DNA of 64,000 nucleotides from Siphonodentalium dalli (GCA_032622095.1 CP136067.1:79696705-79760704); one strand, 5' to 3'. Positions 25,623-38,065 are shown, counted from the first letter of the stretch. Made by a program: numbers and translations. The notes: generated from the sequence alone by a model not told the origin.

Positions 25623-26308
25623 AATCCGTCCTGAGCCTAATCCAAAACCATCTCAGTCTGGCGTCTCCACGAGGACAGTTACAACCAGGGTCGCGACCGC
25701 ACAACTCACTCGTGTAGACGCTCTGTCAACAAGGAACTAATGGAGCCAAATAAAATTTGACTTGTTCGCTCCACTTGCTGCCAGAGAGGTATTTAATTAA
25801 CCTGCTGGTGTATATTATAAGCTCAACTGGTCTCTGTTAAGAACACATTACTAGTAATCAACACCTTTTTCTGACACAGCTATCAAACTTGTCAAGTTTA
25901 TTGCTTTAATCGGATTATCATCAGACATCACTGATGCTACTCAACAATAAACTCATTCGAAACAAAATTAAAAGCTTTTACACCTCCTTAATTAGTCCTT
26001 ATTGTTTATTTTAACAGACCCACATTACCGCAGTGGCCAAAAGCCATTTCCAAAAAATTAAAATTTATAATAACAATTCAGATATTAAAAGTTATGAAGT
26101 CAATAATTAATCATTTCTTCAGATAAAGTCAACACTGACAACAGTTTTATCTTGTTGTTTTATCTTATTTATTAATGTCATAAATAAAGCAAATTTTGAA
26201 AATATCTCCCTGAAGTCTCCCTAAATTTCCTGAAGTCTCCCTAAATTTCCTGGAGGGAGACTTCAAGTCTCCCTGTTCTGAACCCCTAGCCTGAGGCCTG
26301 GTGGGGGC

Positions 26309-27463
26309 ACAATGACTCAATGGGACACAATTTCTGGCCTGTGGTAGGATCCACCTTCAGTAGATGATAGGCACTTAAAAAGGAATGACATAATTTGCCA
26401 AATGACTATTGTTTTGGGGCTGGAGTGGATAAATAATTTTGATCAAACAAACTGATGTCATTGTGCAATAGTGGTATGTGCGGGGCGTTTCCTATACGGT
26501 TACTACTAATTAATCAAACGTGCATATATGCACGTTTACTGAGTTCACCTTAAAAGACCATCGAACCACAAAAAATACTAGATCATGTCATGAATCTCTA
26601 CACTAGATATGACCGTACTATAGACCATATTACACCAATTGCACTGTATACACAAACCTGGGAACTATTTTATGTTCTGACAGCGAAATTTATAACAATG
26701 AATGATCAAGAAGGGAATATATTTTCCTTTATTGTTAATATTTGTTCCTTGATAATCTACTTCACAGTAGGGGTTGTCCCAGCTCGAGATTGCTTGCTTG
26801 TTTGTGACTTTTGTGAGATTATATCGTACTCTCAGGTTTCCCATCAGTGTGATGGTCAATAACATTGATAGTGGAGACTGAAATTAATAATAGTGATGGA
26901 AATTTAATTTTATTTAATTCTATTTTAATTTAATTCTATATATGTTTCTATGCCAAATAATTTAATGATCGTTGAGAATTTTATAATTGCCCGGGAGGAA
27001 TTACATTGGTGTAAGAGACGCAAAGCAAAATCAACCACAAAGTCACTTAAATCTTGCAATTTCAAAGTTAGGAACAGGTATTTCATAATTTATTACCTGT
27101 ACTGTTTTTTCATTGTTACAAACTTCCCTATCTCAACAGCAAAAACTTTGTACTGGTGGAATATATCATTCTCGACGGGCATAGATACATAGAGATTCAT
27201 GGCATGGTCTAAGAAAATGCTATCAAATTAAACATTTATATGACCATCTGCGATTGCCCCATGAATCATGTAGAACTAAAAGGTCATGGCAGTTGGAACA
27301 TCTTGGCCTGGAATTATTATGTTTTAGCATACAGATTATTCCAATCCCAATGTGTCAGGTCGACAATAGCAAGTACGCAGGGCTATATTTAATAATTTTT
27401 CCACAAATAGCCACTAGTATATATGCTAGCCATGCTGGCCGAGCTCCCGGTTAATGCTTAAGG
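26309..27463. other. Unassigned intergenic sequence
   Basis: A perfect 22-bp palindrome around ACGTGCATATATGCACGT lies at about 26517-26538. No gene is supported. Confidence 0.35.
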
Positions 27464-27967
27464 TTTAAAGGTACGGTTGGCCTTGGCGGTGGGTATCCTG
27501 TGAAAATATTTCAACCCGTCAAAAACCGCCACAAACAGAAAGAACAACAAAATGTAGACAGACTTTGTCCGTATACAAATAAGAAATATCGCATAAACAG
27601 TATGTTATTGTCATATCTTTGACCATTGTTATGTAAACAAAAGCATAAAAAGTTACTTTTCTGGTGTTTGTTTATATTATGATGGTAAACATAAAGAGCG
27701 TTCTTTGTGGGTGAATTCCTGATATGGAACGAATAAAGAGCGTTTATGCCATATGTGTGTGATTAGCCAGCAGCATTGTGTTGTCTTCTGTAACTCAATC
27801 AGGCTCTTGCTTAGGTAAAATATAGTAAATCTTTATGATAACATGCTGTTTACGCGATGGTCATGGTATATATGAACGAAACTGTATGCGTTTTGATGTT
27901 TTTCTGTTTACGGTGATTGGAACAAATATGAATATTTTCGACAACTAAGGCCTCACGTGCCTTTAAA
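27464..27967. mobile_element. TTTAAAGG-terminated element, about 504 bp
   Basis: The left end TTTAAAGGTACGGTTGGCC is mirrored by GGCCTCACGTGCCTTTAAA. The central TTAA could be the target duplication. No coding frame. Confidence 0.5.
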
Positions 27968-29343
27968 CCGAGAACACAGTGTTAAAATCATGAAATATTT
28001 AATATATGAGAATGCTGAAACAAATCACCTTTAACTTAATGGCGTTATTAACGGTGCATTGTTATTATAATTATTATATTTAACTTGATCTGTCCATCAC
28101 AGGAAACATAATTCTTAGATGGAAAGTTGAAAGCATATCCTCTCACCAGTCACTGCACTCTGCAGTGTGCCGAGACCAAATGGGAGATGTTCTTCTTTTC
28201 CTTCACTCACCAAGTTAATTGACTCACTTTGTCAGTCACCAATTCACTGGGCTTCACGTGCTTGTCACATCTGTGTGTCGACTGCTCTGTAGTCTGTAAC
28301 TGGCTAGAATTGTATTTTGACCCGAGTCACACTCACAGTGAGTGGGTGAGACTGAGCCAGAAGTCGTTGAAAACTAAATTTATTAATCTGTAATCACTAA
28401 ATTAGTGACTAATACAATCCTAATAGTGTAGTACTAGTAGTAAATGAGTAATTTCAGTAAATCAGTCAGCTCTAAAATGTCCATTTTCTGATTTCCTTGA
28501 CCTGACACTGTCAGCTATTAACAATTAAATTTAGAGAAGTAGATGGAACAATTTACCGCTTCAACGTGCTTGCAACACTAACCAGTCCAGGTGAAAACAT
28601 ACTTAAAATTTAACAGAACAAGTCAAATCACCGTGTTGACCACAAACTAGTCCAACGTCCACAGTCAATCCACAGTCCAACGTCCACAGTCCACCCCACT
28701 GTCTCCACTGACCATCATTTTGCATTTCGTTGTTCTTGATTTTCATATTTTTTCAGTCACAGATTCATCATTCAGTTTCTTTCCGACTGACTGAGTTTCA
28801 CTTCCGCTGTTCAACCAAGTCCGGAGACTTCACACACAATGTATGCCCAATCGATTGGCTTATACCAATAACATTCAGCCCGAGAACAACAACGGAGAAT
28901 TTTGAATATGCACTCGCCGATAACTTCTTGCACCTAGGCGCACCCATTTTGTAACGAAAATTACGTCACCAATCGCAACGTTGCTATGGGCCAGGGGACG
29001 TAATCTCAAACTGCAACGGTTCGGAATCTGACGAAGTTTGCCAAATGCTATGTGCCTATGTCAACTAAATCCACTTCAATCATTTAATTTGAATAAGGTT
29101 GATTTTGTTTTTCAAATTTAACAGGGAGGCTGATCGAAGAAGATAAATAAATTCGTTTTGTTAATTTGTCAAGGTTATTCCAACATGGCGGCCACCATAA
29201 AGCCCCATAGGTCCGAATCGCCCGGATGTAAAAAAAACTAATTTTGAGGTTGATAGAGTATAGAAATTAGTGACGTCACAACTATACTTGCGTCGCTTAC
29301 GCAATACCGTAAAACAACCCTTTTGGGTTGTGATAAGTCGGTT
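27968..29343. other. Unassigned intergenic sequence
   Basis: CACAGTCCA-rich short repeats lie near 28640-28700, and a TAACGAAAATTACGTCACC segment near 28950. No conserved frame is seen. Confidence 0.35.
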
Positions 29344-30538
29344 CATGCAATACTACTGTGCCAACGACCTTGACCTTGATATAGGGTGCCACACTACTGT
29401 GCCAACTTTCAAACATGCAAGATAGAGTTTCCCCCTTTGGTACGGTATGATGATCGAAAGATCGAATGCCCATCTATTATACTAATCTATTGCTACTATT
29501 GGTTTGTTTTCAATGTTTGTCTGTGCGTTTGAAGCATGGTATATGAATGTATATTTGGTAATACTGTTTGCAAACATTAAATATAATATGCATTACGTGT
29601 ATGTTATGCTAATGCAATAGAATCAGAATATTTGAAAGAGCGTACGTGTATTAAAATTAGACCACAGGAGCCTGGAATTTGGTTAAAAACCCTCTTTCAT
29701 TGGCGGAACCAGCACCTGGGAAAAATGGTTTTGCGCCGTTTGTCATTTTTGATTCATCATCGGGTGATGGAGATGCGGCACATTTGTCTTCGTTGGTGAA
29801 TTTAAAATAAATTACCGAAATACAGTGAGATTTTTGAAGAACTGGAAAAATATACCTATGGAATGTTGTAGGTTGGCATCTAGGATGAAAGAGGTAGGCC
29901 TACCAAAGTTTTTAGTAAAAAATGCACTCTAGTTTATTAATTACTTTTAAATACATCATTAATTAAAGCTAAATATAGGCCCATCGGAATAAAATAACCG
30001 AAAAGGCGTATGATTCACAAAGAAATTATACAACAGTAAACGCTCTTTATTGCACACATCAGTGTTGATGATGGCATACACATAAATATATATGCTAGCT
30101 AGTACTGGGACGCTCTTTAAGTAAATATGACAATGAGATTTACTAAAATAAATAGCACGAAATAGGTGTATATTCCACAAAGAAAATTGATAGAAAGTTA
30201 TTTCGCTCTTTATCATGCAAAAAAAAAAAAACCCAAAAAAAAAATATATGCCAACTTCAATATTTATTTCAATAACTAATTAATATCAAGTTAACTCAAT
30301 ACTTAATTATGTAATCTAATTGCTCGATTTGGATTACAACTTATATTATATTCAAAATAAATTATATAAAACAAATACGAATGCTGACCATTTTTATTTC
30401 AACTGAAGCTGTTGCTATTGTCGTTTTAGTAACCGTTCGTACTGCTTTGGCGCATTCAGCAATGCTCAAGTGAGATCAGAAGGGGAATGTTGGCACCCTA
30501 CATAAAGGCCAAGGTCGTTGGCACAGTAGTATGGCATG
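29344..30538. mobile_element. Element with about 48-bp TIR (ATACTACTGTGCCAACGACC)
   Basis: The left terminus CATGCAATACTACTGTGCC, CAACGACCTTGACC and AGGGTGCC is mirrored at 30490-30538. The inside holds A-rich runs and CGCTCTTTA repeats but no coding frame. Confidence 0.65.
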
Positions 30539-31084
30539 ATCCAACTTATAGAGCGACAGGGGAACACCGTGTGCGTAACGTAACTATCACAAGTATAATG
30601 TACTCGGATAACAACTTATTATCAATTTTATTCTTAAGAAATAAGCACTGTGCATGGGGGAAATTTCCCAAGAAAATAATAAATGTGCATGCATGTTTAT
30701 TTGGTATGTTCCATAAGTCCCAAACAAGGCATACAGGTAAAGCAGGCATAAGATCCACTCTCATGAAATTAAAATTGCCAAATTCATGCCCATCAATCCA
30801 AAACCCATCACACACCTGGGGCTTTTGAGACAACAGTCACTTCATGGTCACTTTTCACAGGCATATGTTAGAAACCATGTGTTTTGCACACAAATGATCA
30901 TCAATATTTATGAGCATTTTTTAGTAAAAACAGTAAAAAAAAAAAAAAATGACTTTTTCTCAAAATATCAATAAAAAGATTAGGGTCGGCGGGTTATTTT
31001 TAGGGTCGGTCGATGTACGGAAACATAGCATCTTTTTTTTGTTGGCCTAATCGCCAACCCTATGTGGGAGCTACGATGATGATG
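30539..31084. other. Unassigned sequence with an AGGGTCGG..GGCCTAA fragment
   Basis: 30985-31050 resembles the inner end of the GCTAACC/AGGCCTAA family. Otherwise I see nothing recognisable. Confidence 0.35.
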
Positions 31085-31640
31085 GGGAGTTGGATGGCCA
31101 TTGGCCAAGTGGTTAGCATGCTCTACTACTGGCCAGAGGTTTCGCTTGGACCCCAGATCAATTCACCTTGATCCTTGACAAAACAAAAGTTGGGAGCTCC
31201 CGAGTGTGCCTATAAGGCTATATAAAGTACTGAGGTGTCGTTAAGCGGTAATCCTCTCCCGCCCGGAGTCATGATCAGGGATGACACTGGTTTGATCATA
31301 ATGCCATCCCATCGGGTGGGGACGTAAATGGCTGTCCCGTGTGCAACCATATGTGCATGATATAAAAGTACCCTACTGTGGGCAATGATCCACGGGTTAA
31401 TCAACTTAATGGCAAAAATTTCTTGTCAAAATTCCTCCCTTCTGGGCGTAAGTTGATAGACATTTCAGGTGCTGGTGTAATAGTGTTATCTCTCTTCAGT
31501 GGTGGTGGTGCAACGCACTCAGCTGTGGTATGTATATGGTGTATATATGCGGTGGTGAGGTTGAAAAGGACATTTCAGATATTGGCGTTATGCGGTGGTG
31601 GAATACATAAAATACACGGAATTACCTGGTTACTTCTAAA
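31085..31640 (+). repeat. tRNA-derived SINE, copy 1
   Basis: The head has an A box-like TGGCCAAGTGGTTAGCATG and a B box-like GGTTTCGCTTGGACCCC, as in Leu/Ser-type tRNA. A body follows, then the tail box GTCATGATCAGGGATGACAC, AATGGCTGTCCCGTGTGCAA and TGATCCACGGGTTAATCA. The tail recurs at 37840 and 38937. Confidence 0.7.
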
Positions 31641-31675
31641 GGAGGTTGCTCAAATGTGGGCGTAAAGATGAAGTA

Positions 31676-31951
31676 ATGATGGCCGAGTGGTTAGGGTGTT
31701 CGACAACTGACCAGAGGTTTCGCTTGGACCCCGGATCGATTCACTCAATTCTAAAAAAAAACAAAAGTTGGGAACTCCGAGCATGCCTATATAAACAATA
31801 GCCAATGCAGCAATGCTTGCTGAGGTGTCGTTAAGCGATAATCATTTCTCGCTCTCGCCCGGTGTCATGTACAGAGACTCTGCCTTGTACAGTCTGGTTT
31901 TATCACGCTGTCCCATCAGGTGCGGACGTAAATGGCTGTCCCATTTACAAC
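31676..31951 (+). repeat. tRNA-derived SINE, copy 2, left part
   Basis: GGCCGAGTGGTTAGGGTG and GGTTTCGCTTGGACCCC mark the head. The body and the GTAAATGGCTGTCCC tail match copy 1, then are cut by the 31952-37161 element. The missing tail resumes at 37162 (ATATGTGC) and about 37650-37800 (ACGATCCATGGGTTA). Confidence 0.7.
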
Positions 31952-32694
31952 AGGTCCGTGAAGTTTCGGCCAAGGGAAGATTCGGCTGGGATGATTCGGT
32001 TGAGAAGATTCGCCTGGTTTTATCAGCCGAATATCTTCCTAGGTTTAGACCTATTTTAGGGCGAAATTATAACAGTTTTATGATGTTTTGTTGTTGATTT
32101 TTTAGATGTTGTTATTTTATTAGATTATTTTATGTTTACATTGAACTTATTATAAAATAATAAAGAAAGTTTATTTGTATGTTTTTTATGAATTACTCTT
32201 GGGGTCCAAATAAGCATAGGGTGCGGAATAAGACTACAGGGTCGACAATTCTGCTAAATCCAGTAGAGTACAGTGCGGAATAAGAGTACATGGTGGCAAT
32301 ATACAACATGGAAGCAAGTCTATCTGAAATGCTATAAGGTTATTCATATATATTTCTCATATTGTACACTGTGTGTTGTCATAGGAGTTACCAAACAGAC
32401 TTCCAGCAACATGTTTTTTCTATATTTTCCTGGTCTGATTAAAGGCTCCTGCAATTCTGATAGGCCTATAGTATAAATTTCTTGATAATCCTGCTTTTAA
32501 AATAAACATACAGACCCAAATAAGAACCATGCAGGGTGGCAACTTTTCCAAAAATTAATAAGCATATGGGTATGCTTATTTGGATCCCAAGAGTATGTGG
32601 CCATATTTGTGAACAATATTTCACATGAATAAATCCAGGTTATTACTTTTTATGATGTTAATCATGTTTTGTCGGAATCCTTCAAGAGGTATTA

Positions 32695-34558
32695 AAGGTA
32701 CTCAATCCGATTAGACGGTCCCCATATAATCAAGATACAACAATGACAACATTACTTCAAAATACGCTTTAGTTATCAGAATCGATTAATTGCAACAAAA
32801 TGGTGCTAAGGCCAAAAAATAAAACATCTGTGTTTCCGGTTACCCGACCGACCTGCCGAAATTGGGCCAACCTGGACTTTTTTTTTTAATTTCAACCCAA
32901 ATTTTTTTTTTTTTTAAATGTGTGTTTTTTTTTTTAATGCATGTAATTGGCATGTAAACACATCTATATTGTTAAATATATAATACTAGCTGATGAGCCC
33001 GACGTTGTCCGGGCTATTCAAAAACCAAATTTCAAGTCGATAGCTCCACCCATTTCCGAGATCTGGTCTGCGCATGTGCGAAGCTGGCGTCACACGGGCT
33101 CGGCGACCCGATAAAATTCGTATCCGGGGCAAGATACATTCACATAGCAAATTTCAAGTCGATAGCTCCACCCGTTTCCGAGATCTCGTCTGCGCATGCG
33201 CGAAGCTGGCGTCGCATGGGCTCGACGACCCGATAAAATTCGTATTCGGGGCAAGATACATTCACATACCAAATTTCAAGTCGATAGCTCCACCCGTTTC
33301 CGAGATCTCGTCTGCGCATGCACTGCACGGGCGTCACACGGGCTCGCCAATACGACAACGACCACCGCCTGGTTAAACTACACACACGTACCAAGTTTCG
33401 TCCCGATCGGTCGAGAATCGTAGATTTGTATTAATGACAAACAGACAGACAGACAGAGGTCTTCAAAATATATGTGAGATACTATGTTTACATTAAGCAG
33501 CAATAATTTGAGATGGAATTTTCAAAAACAATTTACTTCTATTAAAATACATGTCCATTTGTGGTTGCAGATGAATCCCAATCTCACCAATAAATCTGCA
33601 GTCTTTAAAACCTGCCTGTGGTAATCTTGTTTGTTCAACTCCCATGTCTTGTGGGAAGAAGTCTTATCTATTAGAGAGCAATATACATGTAGAAGACATT
33701 CTATATCAGAATTTAAAGTTCCTCTCCCCAGTCAATCAAGGATTCATAGTGTTCATGCATAGTTACTAGTATGTATACAGACAGTATAAAGATGACTGCA
33801 TGTCTACCATATCAAACACCCTTCTGGGATGGGCACTAAAAGGGCACATGAAATTATCTACTGTAATAGAATAGCCCTATTATGGTGTATGTCTTGGGCC
33901 TGTTGATATGTCAATATTGTGCTCTGAGGAAGATGTGCCACCACAATCTAAACTGAGAGAATAATTACAAGAGAGCTGCATAACTGAGTGCCTGGGAGGC
34001 ATTTGTTTGTTCACATTGACAAAACTTATCATATTATTGTGTTACATTAACTGATTACTTGCAATATACATGGACATTCTTAACACAAGTATAAAGAGTA
34101 AGCATTAATGTACTTCTTAACTGTTCGGGGAAATAAGAAAATATTACCAAAAAAAAACAAATCCCTAGCTACCTACCTGGAATTTTTTGGCACCGTAATA
34201 GGAAACAAATAAGTTTTTTTTTTAGGCCTAACCACTGTCAACTATGGTATCTAATTTCCCAAAACTTGTTATTTATCAACATTTTGTTCAACGAAATATG
34301 GCCAAATTATCACTTCGTGTATATCGAAATTTGGTCGTATTATCACCTGATTGTAGGGTTATCCATCTTCATCCGTCGGGTTGACAACTGTTTTCTGCGC
34401 CACAAATAATTGTACATCTTGAGAAATAACAAACTTCACAAATCTGAGCTTTGATGGGTGGGTTCCTCGACTCGAATCAAAATTTGTTTAATTCCGCATC
34501 CAAAGCAATAGTAATTTGGGAGCGTTAATTCGGATATTGCATCTTTAACCAAGATATA
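32695..34558. mobile_element. TTAA GGTACTCAATCCG element, interrupted by an AGGCC element
   Basis: The left end TTAAAGGTACTCAATCCGAT and the right end TTCGGATATTGCATCTTTAA face each other. The middle is broken at about 32810-34225 by a segment with GTGTTTCCGGTTACCCGACC at one side and AGGCCTAA at the other. The outer halves join at TGGTGCTAA / CTAACCACTGTC, as in the related fragment near 15140. Confidence 0.6.
32990..33455 (+). repeat. Family 5 tandem-core repeat, 3 units of about 125 bp, plus ACAG microsatellite
   Basis: The head is TGATGAGCCCGACGTTGTCC. Three units then carry AATTTCAAGTCGATAGCTCC, CCGAGATCTCGTCTGCGCAT and CGATAAAATTCGTATCCGGG. It closes with CGTACCAAGTTTCGTCCCGA and ACAGACAGACAGACAG. 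Long frames across it are by-products of the repeat. Confidence 0.75.
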
Positions 34559-34859
34559 TGTATATAATACAGAATTGGCAAGCAAAGAAATAGTAATGCC
34601 ATGCAATAACACCAGGACAGCAAGAAGAAACTGCGATTTTTTTATAATAAAGTAATAATATGTTTATTTTCTATTTATTTTATGATTTGTGATCGTTTTC
34701 GTAAACACTAACTGCCATCATCCTTTATCTGGGCGTTGGACCAGCAGACTATAAGTCAGGCGGATTTAGAGTTATTTATTTTTGCCATTTAGTTGGCTAT
34801 CAAATAAAGACATATCATCAAATTATTTACCAGCGATTTAGACAGTAAATTTAAGGACA

Positions 34860-35283
34860 CTATGGGTCATAAGTATTTAACATTTCCTTGAGGGCTGATT
34901 GAAATACTATGCTGAGGAGTCATATAAGCATACCGATGCTGGTAAATAAATTAAGAAATTGCCATTAAATAAATAAACAAAGGTTAAACAAACATTTCTT
35001 TCAAAAAGGTGGTATGTGTACAGAAGTTACTCTCGATACTAGATCCATAACTCCATGCACAGTGCTTTGAAGCCACTGACAATCCGAGCCAAAACACCAC
35101 CAAACACAAACACCTTGTAAAAAGTTATACGTTATACTATGCGGATTCAAGTTGGTGAACATTAAATTTGAGTCACCCCTGCATGCTTGCCTTGAGGGCT
35201 GATTGAAATGCTAATCTTAGGAGTCATTTAAGCATACCAATGCTTGTAAATAAATTAAGAAATTGCCATTAAATAAATAAAGG
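34860..35283 (+). repeat. Direct pair of CTTGAGGGCTGATTG repeats
   Basis: Blocks CTTGAGGGCTGATTGAAAT, GAGTCATATAAGCATACC and GCCATTAAATAAATAAA occur at 34888-34985 and again at 35190-35283. A third copy lies at 57955-58135 in an FNBP4 intron. Confidence 0.65.
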
Positions 35284-35439
35284 TACACCCATGGCTACTG
35301 CACTTACATGTACGTCACTTTCTGACGTTTATTTGAAATCGTTCTTGTTTTTGAGATTTTTGAGGTTTTCTGGCCATAGTGGCTCTCTTAGGTATAGTCA
35401 ACCATCGTCAAAGTTTGTGTTGACATACTTTCAAACACG

Positions 35440-36385
35440 AAGTTTAGTTGTCGGCGCAAACTTTGGTCAGTTGAATTTTTTTTACCCATGTCTCACAAAG
35501 TGACTTTGCAGTGGTTGCAAGCATGAAGCTGCCAGTACAATCCAAAGCACTTCTAACTTGAATGGTCATCCTGTCACTGTAGCCATGCCGACGAATACAC
35601 ACTAGAACCTGTACCACCATCGGCACAGGCCAGGATGTCATCACCAAGAGGTGGACGGACATCAGAAATGTTCGAACATTTCTAAACAAGTTCTAACACG
35701 AAGTTCCATGGAATGTGTCTCTTCACCGAACAGACAAACTGAATCTGCATTGAATAAACAACTTCCGTTGTCTTTCACACTAATCGGGATTGAACCCAAC
35801 CACTGCGGTCCAAGAAGTTTGGAAGCCTGGGCATCCCGAACATACCTGCGATACTGGTGGACCTCTTTCACCCAAACTCGCTTTTCCAACCTCAAAATAT
35901 ATCTTTCCTCAAAGCATATTTAACTACACTACCAGTTGTCCTTCCAGCTATCAATCTCAGATGGGATTCATCCCAATCGATGGAACCAGACCTGGAAATG
36001 CACTTCACTCACAAATACAGTAATGCCCTAATTAATCGACTCCATAACCACAGCAGAATTATGGGTAACTTTTCAGGATTTAGTCGGAAATATGGCTTGC
36101 CATTCATCCGAAAGCTCTCAGCGAGAGCTTTCTGATGAATGGCAACAAGCCATATTTCCGACTAAATCCTGAAAAGTTACCCATAATTCTGCTGTGGTTA
36201 TGGAGTCGATTAATTAGGGCATTACTGTAGCCCAAGGAAGATTTTCCAAAGAAATTGAATTCCTTCCCTTTTAAGTTCTCACACGGAAGGTGGAACAACT
36301 TGTCGCAGAGATCGCAAGCGATGCTTTTGATCTCGTGACATTCATCACCACAAACTCCACATGGGTAGCACGGTTTTGAAGACAT
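35440..36385 (-). pseudogene. Broken transposon gene with PHD finger and OTU/vertnin-like segment
   Basis: Reading leftward from ATG at 36385, about 50 residues form a PHD-type zinc finger (CYPCGVCGDECHEIKSIACD, then LCDKLFHLPC; Cys/His spacing as expected). A 210-bp palindromic element (36018-36227) interrupts the frame. Beyond it, 35895-35662 reads RRYVRDAQASKLLGPQWLG, then SIPISVKDNGSCLFNADSV and a THSMELRVRTCLEMFEHF segment. The D-x-G-S-C-L-F plus ELR-R pattern is that of the OTU/vertnin-like domains found in invertebrate transposon proteins. A stop follows, and DDILACADGG-like sequence continues in another frame, showing at least one frameshift. It lies inside the 31952-37161 element and may be its own lost coding region. 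Confidence 0.55.
36018..36227. mobile_element. 210-bp palindromic MITE, TA TSD, CAGTAATGCCC ends
   Basis: It is an almost perfect fold-back: the left half to ATCCGAAAGCTCTC is mirrored to CAGTAATGCCC, with TA on both sides. Termini of this kind are common in pogo/mariner relatives. It breaks the PHD/OTU pseudogene. A second copy lies at 59212-59406. Confidence 0.85.
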
Positions 36386-37201
36386 ACTGAAAGTTTGAAT
36401 ATAATCGGATCGATGATCAGACTGAGGAAACTAGATCTCTTACAACATTTATACCTTTTTTGACACTCATTACTACTCTAATGTGTCGTTTCATTATACA
36501 ATGCTTACTGTAATACCACAGGGAAACCAACTAATATGTACCGTATTACCACAGCGAAAGCCAACGACAGGTGTCTTCTCATTATAAACTGCTTATTTTA
36601 ATAACATGGCGAAGCCATCAAACAGCACACAATGGAGTACAGCGACATTGTGATTAATTGGATTTTATCACTGGCGGTGTATATTCGCTATGTACCAAGC
36701 ACTAACTTACCAAGCAGTAATTTCTGGCGGCTAACGTTTTGGCATTTAGTAAGTCAAAACTACATATAATATGACCGTCAAGGACCTATTTTTATTATTT
36801 TTCTACTGCTTGGTATTGCTTGGTATATAGTGGGACTGTTTCTATGAATGTAATCCATGATTATAATGTTTAATTATGTGTTTTCAAATAAAGAATAAAT
36901 ATCAATTTCGTTCAGTTAAAAATGTCAATATTGCTATGTTTGTATTGTCTGTTACACATATCAGCTTGCGTAAATATGTTTCATTATTTTCATTATATTA
37001 TTCATCTAATAAAGTCGTTATTAATACAACTTAGTTTATCAAGACCCTTGTAAATAATCCCACAATCGCCGAATATTCCTAGCTGAATATTCCCAGGCGA
37101 ATCTACCCACGACCGAAAAATACTGAGCCAAATCTTCCCGCGACCGAATCTTCCCGCTCCCTTTACTACCATATGTGCCCGATAAATAGAGATTATCACT
37201 A

Positions 37202-37361
37202 CAGTGAAATGATCTGAGTCTCTATATCACACCGATTTGAGATGGTGAGATCCTGGATAAGACGAGCTGCCAAACTCAACGAGACGTGATGTAGAGACTC
37301 AGATCACTTCAGGCTGAGTTGAGAAGGTGAGATCCCGGATCAAGATGGCTTAATTTCACTG
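37202..37361. mobile_element. Fold-back MITE CAGTGAAAT, TA TSD
   Basis: CAGTGAAATGATCTGAGTCT on the left is mirrored by AGACTCAGATCACTTCA and ATTTCACTG on the right, with TA on each side. It lies inside the tail of SINE copy 2. Confidence 0.65.
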
Positions 37362-37649
37362 TAGTAATAATATGTTTATTATATGACCAATTTGAACTAA
37401 ATTATTACAAACAACCTATGAAATTTATTTTTAAAAAGGGGATCAGTTGAATTCAAATTGACGAACGAACAATTTTATCAATAACAATATTAATATTAAA
37501 TTTCTCAATTGAAAATAGTTCAGGAGCCTCGTTCTGATTCAGACACGCATGAACTGAAATTTGATCACATACTATCGTGATCCGATTTATCGGAAAACCA
37601 TCACCAAACGATAGTGGTATTTAGTGAAAATAGTGACAGTCATTTAATA

Positions 37650-38065
37650 AAGAACTCTACCTTGCGTAACGATCCATGGGTTAGTGGCAAAATTTCCTGT
37701 CAAAATTCCTCCCTTCCGGCTTTGGGGTGTACATGTAAATTGATCAAATAGACATTTCAGGTGATTGTTTGATAGAATTATCTCAGACAAAATTTGAAAA
37801 ACATGTACTGGACGAATTTCTTACCTCAATCTGTCTACGATGTCATGTCCAGGGATGACACAGTGATAGGCACACTGTCAGATCGGAAGCTGACATTAAT
37901 GGCTGTCCAGTGTGCAACAATTTGCACACGTTAAAGAACCCTACCATGGCGATGAAGTCATGGGTAAATGGCTAAATTACCTGATCAACAGTGGAAATAA
38001 GGCAATGCCTTCACTGTGCTATCCCGGGCATTGGGCCGAATATACTCACTCACTCACTCACATGC
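37650..38065 (+). repeat. SINE tail fragments
   Basis: 37650-37800 (ACGATCCATGGGTTAGTGGC, CAAAATTCCTCCCTTC) completes SINE copy 2. 37840-38062 is a further tail (GTCATGTCCAGGGATGACAC, GCACACGTTAAAGAACCCTA) ending in ACTCACTCACTCAC. Confidence 0.6.

Larger units (their letters stand above)
24048..26300. mobile_element. hAT-like element copy 1, 8-bp TSD GTGGGGGC, with nested cargo
   Basis: The exact duplication GTGGGGGC is at 24040-24047 and 26301-26308. The termini CAGGCC and GCCTGAGGCCTG match those of 60049-61979. The left arm (24048-24160) has GGCGA/TCGCC repeats, and the right arm (about 25870-26300) has AAGTCTCCCT repeats. Between them lie a family 3 tandem-core copy and an ORF-bearing segment that are absent from the other copy. 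Confidence 0.85.
31952..37161. mobile_element. 5.2-kb element with TTCGGC termini, near-exact 8-bp TSD, heavily nested
   Basis: The flanks TTTACAAC (31944-31951) and TTTACTAC (37162-37169) differ at one base. The left end (GTCCGTGAAGTTTCGG, then AAGATTCGGC) and the right end (CCGAATCTTCCCGC) match the small element at 7412-8392, including AT-rich arms (TTATGATGTTTTGT; TGTAAATATGTTTCAT). Inside are a GGTACTC element (32695-34555), itself interrupted, and the PHD/OTU pseudogene. It could be a decayed autonomous relative of 7412-8392. Confidence 0.7.

Noticed and set aside
26517-26538. Perfect 22-bp palindrome as an operator
   Set aside because: It is a single occurrence with no gene nearby. 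It may be chance or a relic hairpin.
31090-31170. Possible tRNA genes (also 31676-31750)
   Set aside because: A and B boxes are visible but the acceptor stem and full cloverleaf are not. They are SINE heads.
33074-33423. Several Arg-rich frames on both strands
   Set aside because: All are translations of the three 125-bp family 5 units.
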